A stretch of DNA of 64,000 nucleotides from Indibacter alkaliphilus LW1 (GTDB lineage Bacteria > Bacteroidota > Bacteroidia > Cytophagales > Cyclobacteriaceae), in NCBI RefSeq assembly GCF_000295935.2, contig NZ_ALWO02000052.1, forward strand, positions 310,001-374,000, given 5' to 3'. The translations under genes and the position numbers were made by a program. Under the pieces are notes generated by a model. That model worked only from the letters and a program-made list of their open reading frames with translations. It was not told the origin of the DNA and made no database searches. Positions 60,654 to 64,000 of this stretch are shown piece after piece. Positions within the stretch are counted from its first letter, which is position 1. Every line of letters begins with the position of its first letter.

Positions 60654-61076
60654 ATGAGCCAATTTAAACCTTTTCATTTAGCTTTTCCTATCAAGGATAT
60701 TGAAGAAACAAGAACTTTCTATGGAGATCTCTTAGGCTGTGATATCGGCAGGTCTACAGAAAAATGGATAGATTTTAACTTTTTCGGACATCAGCTCTCT
60801 GCCCATGTCAAGCCTGAGGAATTGGCGCAGGCTAAAGCAAATCAAGTAGACGGTAAAAATGTTCCGGTAAGGCATTTTGGAGCCATTCTTCCCTGGGAAG
60901 AATGGCATGAGTTAGCTGAAAAGCTTAAATCCAAAGGAATTGAATTTATTATTGAGCCTTATATACGCTTCAAAGGTGAGGTAGGGGAGCAGGCTACCAT
61001 GTTTTTCTTGGATCCTTCTGGGAATGCACTTGAATTTAAAGCATTCCAAGATGAGTCTCAGATTTTCGCCAAATAA
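60654..61076 (+). CDS. VOC-family (glyoxalase-like) protein
   Basis: 140-residue vicinal oxygen chelate fold protein. [29 protein letters not shown] is the first beta-alpha-beta unit with a metal-type His; [15 protein letters not shown] gives the C-terminal Glu ligand. Could be a dioxygenase, glyoxalase or binding protein; substrate unknown. Confidence 0.88.
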   Translation: MSQFKPFHLAFPIKDIEETRTFYGDLLGCDIGRSTEKWIDFNFFGHQLSAHVKPEELAQAKANQVDGKNVPVRHFGAILPWEEWHELAEKLKSKGIEFIIEPYIRFKGEVGEQATMFFLDPSGNALEFKAFQDESQIFAK

Positions 61077-61149
61077 TCTAGATTTTGAATATTTTCTGGG
61101 GTAGTTTGCCTCTAAATTGATACCCGGTTTTTTAAACACAGCATGTCAA

Positions 61150-61166
61150 TGTGTAATTATTACACA
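61150..61166. promoter_or_regulatory. 17-bp perfect palindrome upstream of the hydrolase/RND operon
   Basis: TGTGTAAT-T-ATTACACA, arms of 8 bp around one base, in the 216-bp gap before the alpha/beta hydrolase gene. Shape and size are those of dimeric repressor operators such as TetR-family sites. A further CGAAAG/CTTTCG hairpin lies at 61259-61277. Confidence 0.4.
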
Positions 61167-61292
61167 CTGACTCGATAAGATAGTTAATTAGAACTGTTCT
61201 AAATTCACCGCTAAAAATCAACTATAGCCACCTGTGTTTATTTCTTTTCAATGAAGAACGAAAGGCCTTAGCTTTCGGTTGAATAACTATCT

Positions 61293-62123
61293 ATGTCCCT
61301 ATCCAGTTATATGCTCAGCACAAACACTAAAGGCATGTTGTATTATAAAACGTACAAACATTCTTCCAGTAAGGAATGGGTAGTATTTATTCATGGGGCA
61401 GGTGGCTCTTCCTCCATTTGGTACAAGCAAATCAGGGAGTTCAGAGAAGACTTCAACCTACTTTTGATAGATCTTAGAGGCCATGGTAAGTCAGCCAAGT
61501 CTATCAAAAACATCTGGAAAGACGAATATACTTTCCCGGTGGTTACCAAAGATATTATAGATGTGCTGGATCATTTAAGTATTCCTCCAGCTCATTTCAT
61601 GGGTGTCTCTCTAGGAACTATTCTGATCAGGCAGTTGGCCGAAATGGAGCCTCAAAGGGTAAAGTCCATGGTGATGGCAGGGGCGATCACTAGATTGAAT
61701 TTCACTTCCAGGATATTGGTTTTTTTGGGAAATACCTTCAAAAGTGTGGTCCCTTACATGTGGCTATACAGTCTTTTCGCATGGATTATCATGCCCAGGA
61801 GACATCACTCAGAGTCAAGAAATTTGTTTATCAGAGAAGCAAAGAGACTTTGTCAAAAGGAATTTATCAAATGGTTCAAATTGACCAAAGATGTTAATCC
61901 ACTTCTTAAGTATTTCAAAGAGAAGGATTTAGCGATTCCTACTCTTTATGTAATGGGAGATGAAGACATCATGTTTTTGGAACCTGTCAAAAAAATTGTA
62001 AAAGAACATAAACTTTCTATCTTAAATATTGTCAAAGAATGTGGTCATGTTGTAAATGTAGAGCAGCCTGATGTGTTTAATCAGCTATCTTTACAATTTC
62101 TTAAGAACCAAAATCACTCATAA
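61293..62123 (+). CDS. Alpha/beta-hydrolase
   Basis: Cytosolic hydrolase, 276 residues. FIHGAGGSSSIWYKQ is the oxyanion HG motif, MGVSLGTILIRQL holds the nucleophile Ser, GDEDIMFLEP the acid region and ECGHVVNVEQPDVFNQ the catalytic His. Substrate unknown. It precedes the RND efflux genes by 23 nt to the adaptor ATG, so may be part of that operon. Confidence 0.88.
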   Translation: MSLSSYMLSTNTKGMLYYKTYKHSSSKEWVVFIHGAGGSSSIWYKQIREFREDFNLLLIDLRGHGKSAKSIKNIWKDEYTFPVVTKDIIDVLDHLSIPPAHFMGVSLGTILIRQLAEMEPQRVKSMVMAGAITRLNFTSRILVFLGNTFKSVVPYMWLYSLFAWIIMPRRHHSESRNLFIREAKRLCQKEFIKWFKLTKDVNPLLKYFKEKDLAIPTLYVMGDEDIMFLEPVKKIVKEHKLSILNIVKECGHVVNVEQPDVFNQLSLQFLKNQNHS

Positions 62124-62146
62124 TAAATTCTTTGTATCAGCCTAGA

Positions 62147-63235
62147 ATGAAAAAGCAAACGAAAATACTTCTTACAGTCGCTATCATCGCAGTGGTCGCG
62201 GTTATTTTTATTTATCCTAGAAAGGACCAAATTTTTGGAAACGCATCTCAAGGTTCATCTTCTCCGACAGGTGGTACCGCAGGGGCCGGACAGGTGCTGC
62301 CCGTCAATGTAGTTGAGCTAAGACCGGAAAGGCTAGAAAATAATCTTAGCGTCACAGGAACAGTTCTTCCTAATGAAACAGTAAATCTCAGGCCTGAGAT
62401 TTCTGGTTTGGTTACCAAAATTGCTTTCCGTGAGGGAGAATTTGTCAAAAAAGGTACGCCTTTGGTTTACCTCAATGACGACGAACTCCGCGCACAATAT
62501 CAAAGGTTGGAGTATACCAAAAAGCTCTTCGAAAGTCAGGAGAACAGACAAAAGCAATTGTTGGAAAAGGAAGCCATCTCGCAGGAAGAATACGACATTG
62601 TCCTCAATCAGTTCAATACCAACCTGTCAGATATGAACCTGATCGAAGCGCAACTGAATAAAACAGTAGTAAGGGCGCCATTTGATGGTATCTTGGGGTT
62701 ACGACAGGTATCTGAGGGCAGTGTAATCAGCACTACCGATGTCATCGCGAGTATAGTCAATATTGATCCTATCAAAATTGAATTTTCTATTCCTGAGCGC
62801 TATGCCGGTATGGTGGAGCTGGGATCTAAGATCTTTTTCTCCAGTGAGGCCGGGGGGCAGCAGGTTGAAGGGACGGTCTATGCGTTTGAACCTACCATTG
62901 ACAGTGGGACGAGAACGCTTAGGTTAAGAGCGACCAGTCCGAATAGAGATAGGAAATTCCTTCCAGGAATGTTCGTCAGGATAAAGTTTGTGCTAGGCGT
63001 TGAAGAAAATGCTTTTTTAGTGCCTGCTGAGTCTGTTGTACCGGAACTGAATGGTTATAAGGTGTTTGTCAGCAATGCTGAAGGAGTAGTAGAAGAAAAA
63101 CAGGTATCCATCGGTACCCGTACCGAAACGCAAGTACAGATAGTGGATGGATTGAAAGAAGGTGATCTCGTATTGACCACCGGTGTGTTGCAGGTAAGGA
63201 CAGGAATGACTGTCAATTATAATAAAATCAACTGA
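62147..63235 (+). CDS. RND efflux periplasmic adaptor (MFP) subunit
   Basis: Connects the inner-membrane pump to an outer-membrane channel. Helix 7-25 anchors it; then the lipoyl/barrel-sandwich part (LRPEISGLVTKIAFREGEFVKKGTPLVYLND), an alpha hairpin (about 118-168), the second lipoyl half (VVRAPFDGILGLRQVSEGS) and beta-barrel domains. ATG 62147 chosen; an in-frame codon 15 nt earlier is weaker. 362 residues. Confidence 0.93.
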   Translation: MKKQTKILLTVAIIAVVAVIFIYPRKDQIFGNASQGSSSPTGGTAGAGQVLPVNVVELRPERLENNLSVTGTVLPNETVNLRPEISGLVTKIAFREGEFVKKGTPLVYLNDDELRAQYQRLEYTKKLFESQENRQKQLLEKEAISQEEYDIVLNQFNTNLSDMNLIEAQLNKTVVRAPFDGILGLRQVSEGSVISTTDVIASIVNIDPIKIEFSIPERYAGMVELGSKIFFSSEAGGQQVEGTVYAFEPTIDSGTRTLRLRATSPNRDRKFLPGMFVRIKFVLGVEENAFLVPAESVVPELNGYKVFVSNAEGVVEEKQVSIGTRTETQVQIVDGLKEGDLVLTTGVLQVRTGMTVNYNKIN

Positions 63236-63237
63236 TT

Positions 63238-64000
63238 ATGGCGAGTTTATCTACCATCAGTATAAGAAGACCGGTTTTGGCTATGGTGATGTCCCTGGTC
63301 ATCCTATTGTTTGGTGCAATAGGTATCAGTCTTTTAGGGGTAAGGGAATTTCCAAGTGTTGACCCTCCTATCATCAATGTGAGGACCACTTACGTAGGTG
63401 CAAATGCGGATGTGATTGAAGCACAAATCACCGAGCCTCTGGAAGAGGCTATCAACGGAATTGCCGGAATTCGGTCTTTGACCTCTACCAGTAATGATGG
63501 TACGAGTAATATCACTGTGGAATTTGATGTGGGTGCAGATTTGGAGGCAGCTGCCAATGACGTGAGAGATAAAGTTTCCGGTGCTGTCAGAAGACTTCCT
63601 CCCGACACTGAGCCTCCTGTGGTTTCCAAAGCAGATGCTGATTCTCAGCCGATTGTTTTCCTCAATGTACAAAGCGATAGGAGGAGTCTTCTGGAGCTTT
63701 CCGATATCGCGAATAATATTTTTAAAGAAAGACTGCAAACCATCCCAGGTGTAAGTACTGTACAGATATGGGGCGAAAAAAGATATGCGATCCGTTTAAG
63801 GATTGACCCTTTGAAGATGGCCTCTTACGGCATCACGCCTACGGATGTTCTGAGCAAAGTACAGACTGAAAACGTGGAATTGCCTTCTGGAAGGATAGAG
63901 GGGTCTACTATCGAACTCTCGGTCAGAACAAAAAGTAGGCTGAATTCACCGCAGGAGTTCAATGACCTGATCATCAAAGAGGACCAGAATAATATTGTCC
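63238..64000 (+). CDS. RND efflux transporter permease (AcrB-type), N-terminal part
   Basis: Inner-membrane multidrug or metabolite pump; only 254 codons lie in the window. ATG 63238 is 2 nt after the adaptor stop. ISIRRPVLAMVMSLVILLFG is the first helix, REFPSVDPPIINVRTTYVGA and GADLEAAANDVRDKVSGAVRRLP are typical porter-domain sequences. The rest lies beyond the right edge. Confidence 0.93.
   Translation, partial: MASLSTISIRRPVLAMVMSLVILLFGAIGISLLGVREFPSVDPPIINVRTTYVGANADVIEAQITEPLEEAINGIAGIRSLTSTSNDGTSNITVEFDVGADLEAAANDVRDKVSGAVRRLPPDTEPPVVSKADADSQPIVFLNVQSDRRSLLELSDIANNIFKERLQTIPGVSTVQIWGEKRYAIRLRIDPLKMASYGITPTDVLSKVQTENVELPSGRIEGSTIELSVRTKSRLNSPQEFNDLIIKEDQNNIV

Noticed and set aside
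1-64000. Search for defence, toxin-antitoxin, prophage or insertion elements
   Set aside because: No recognisable transposase, integrase, nuclease-defence or toxin gene was seen on either strand.

Overview
The window is chromosomal DNA from a member of the Bacteroidota, most likely order Cytophagales, family Cyclobacteriaceae. This rests on gene content and is inference, not a database match. The signs are type IX secretion genes (porP-gldK-gldL-gldM-gldN and a porW/sprE-like gene), DUF4270 and DUF4271 proteins beside panC and hemD, an ATP synthase operon that stops after atpG, Bacteroidota-type promoters (TAnnTTTG near -7, sometimes TTTG near -33), and a modest G+C content. No tRNA, rRNA, CRISPR array, insertion sequence, prophage or recognisable defence system was seen.

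Layout. 1-2204: the edge-truncated M14 carboxypeptidase, then a non-coding stretch with a degenerate repeat. 2205-7652: glmS, a DUF4270 lipoprotein and a half-size glycogen synthase on the minus strand, divergent from panC-panD. 7657-11702: a flippase-like membrane protein, a YugP-type metallopeptidase, an acyl-CoA dehydrogenase and an AraC regulator. 11779-16019: a three-gene SurA-like periplasmic chaperone operon. 16110-18955: a partner-switching module (membrane SpoIIE phosphatase, STAS antagonist, HATPase). 19057-24939: DUF4197, DUF721, hemW, an Omp85-family protein, DUF4271 and hemD. 25006-30555: core type IX secretion and gliding genes. 30576-37375: uvrC, a class A penicillin-binding protein and a PorW/SprE-like lipoprotein. 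37473-44464: M23 peptidase, bactofilin, AtpZ, a small membrane protein, then atpB-E-F-H-A-G.

44588-52373: an SGNH esterase, a UbiA-like membrane protein, an acyl-CoA dehydrogenase with an odd N-terminus, a ceramidase-like protein, purM, a small barrel-like protein and glycyl-tRNA synthetase. 52374-57605: an AT-rich accessory-looking stretch with a possible 49-residue ORF carrying its own promoter and terminator, a lipoprotein-type subtilase with a long Pro/Glu linker, and two related secreted lipoproteins. 57606-64000: crtD, a methyltransferase, a patatin, a VOC protein, an alpha/beta hydrolase and the start of an RND efflux operon.

Much of the window serves the cell envelope: outer-membrane protein folding (SurA-like operon, Omp85), secretion and gliding, peptidoglycan synthesis and remodelling (PBP1A, M23, bactofilin) and efflux. 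The least explained material is the 52.4-57.6 kb surface-lipoprotein region with its small ORF. Other points of interest are the partner-switching module without a nearby sigma factor and hairpins inside the ATP synthase operon. I found no clearly new multi-gene system; the surface-lipoprotein region is the best candidate.
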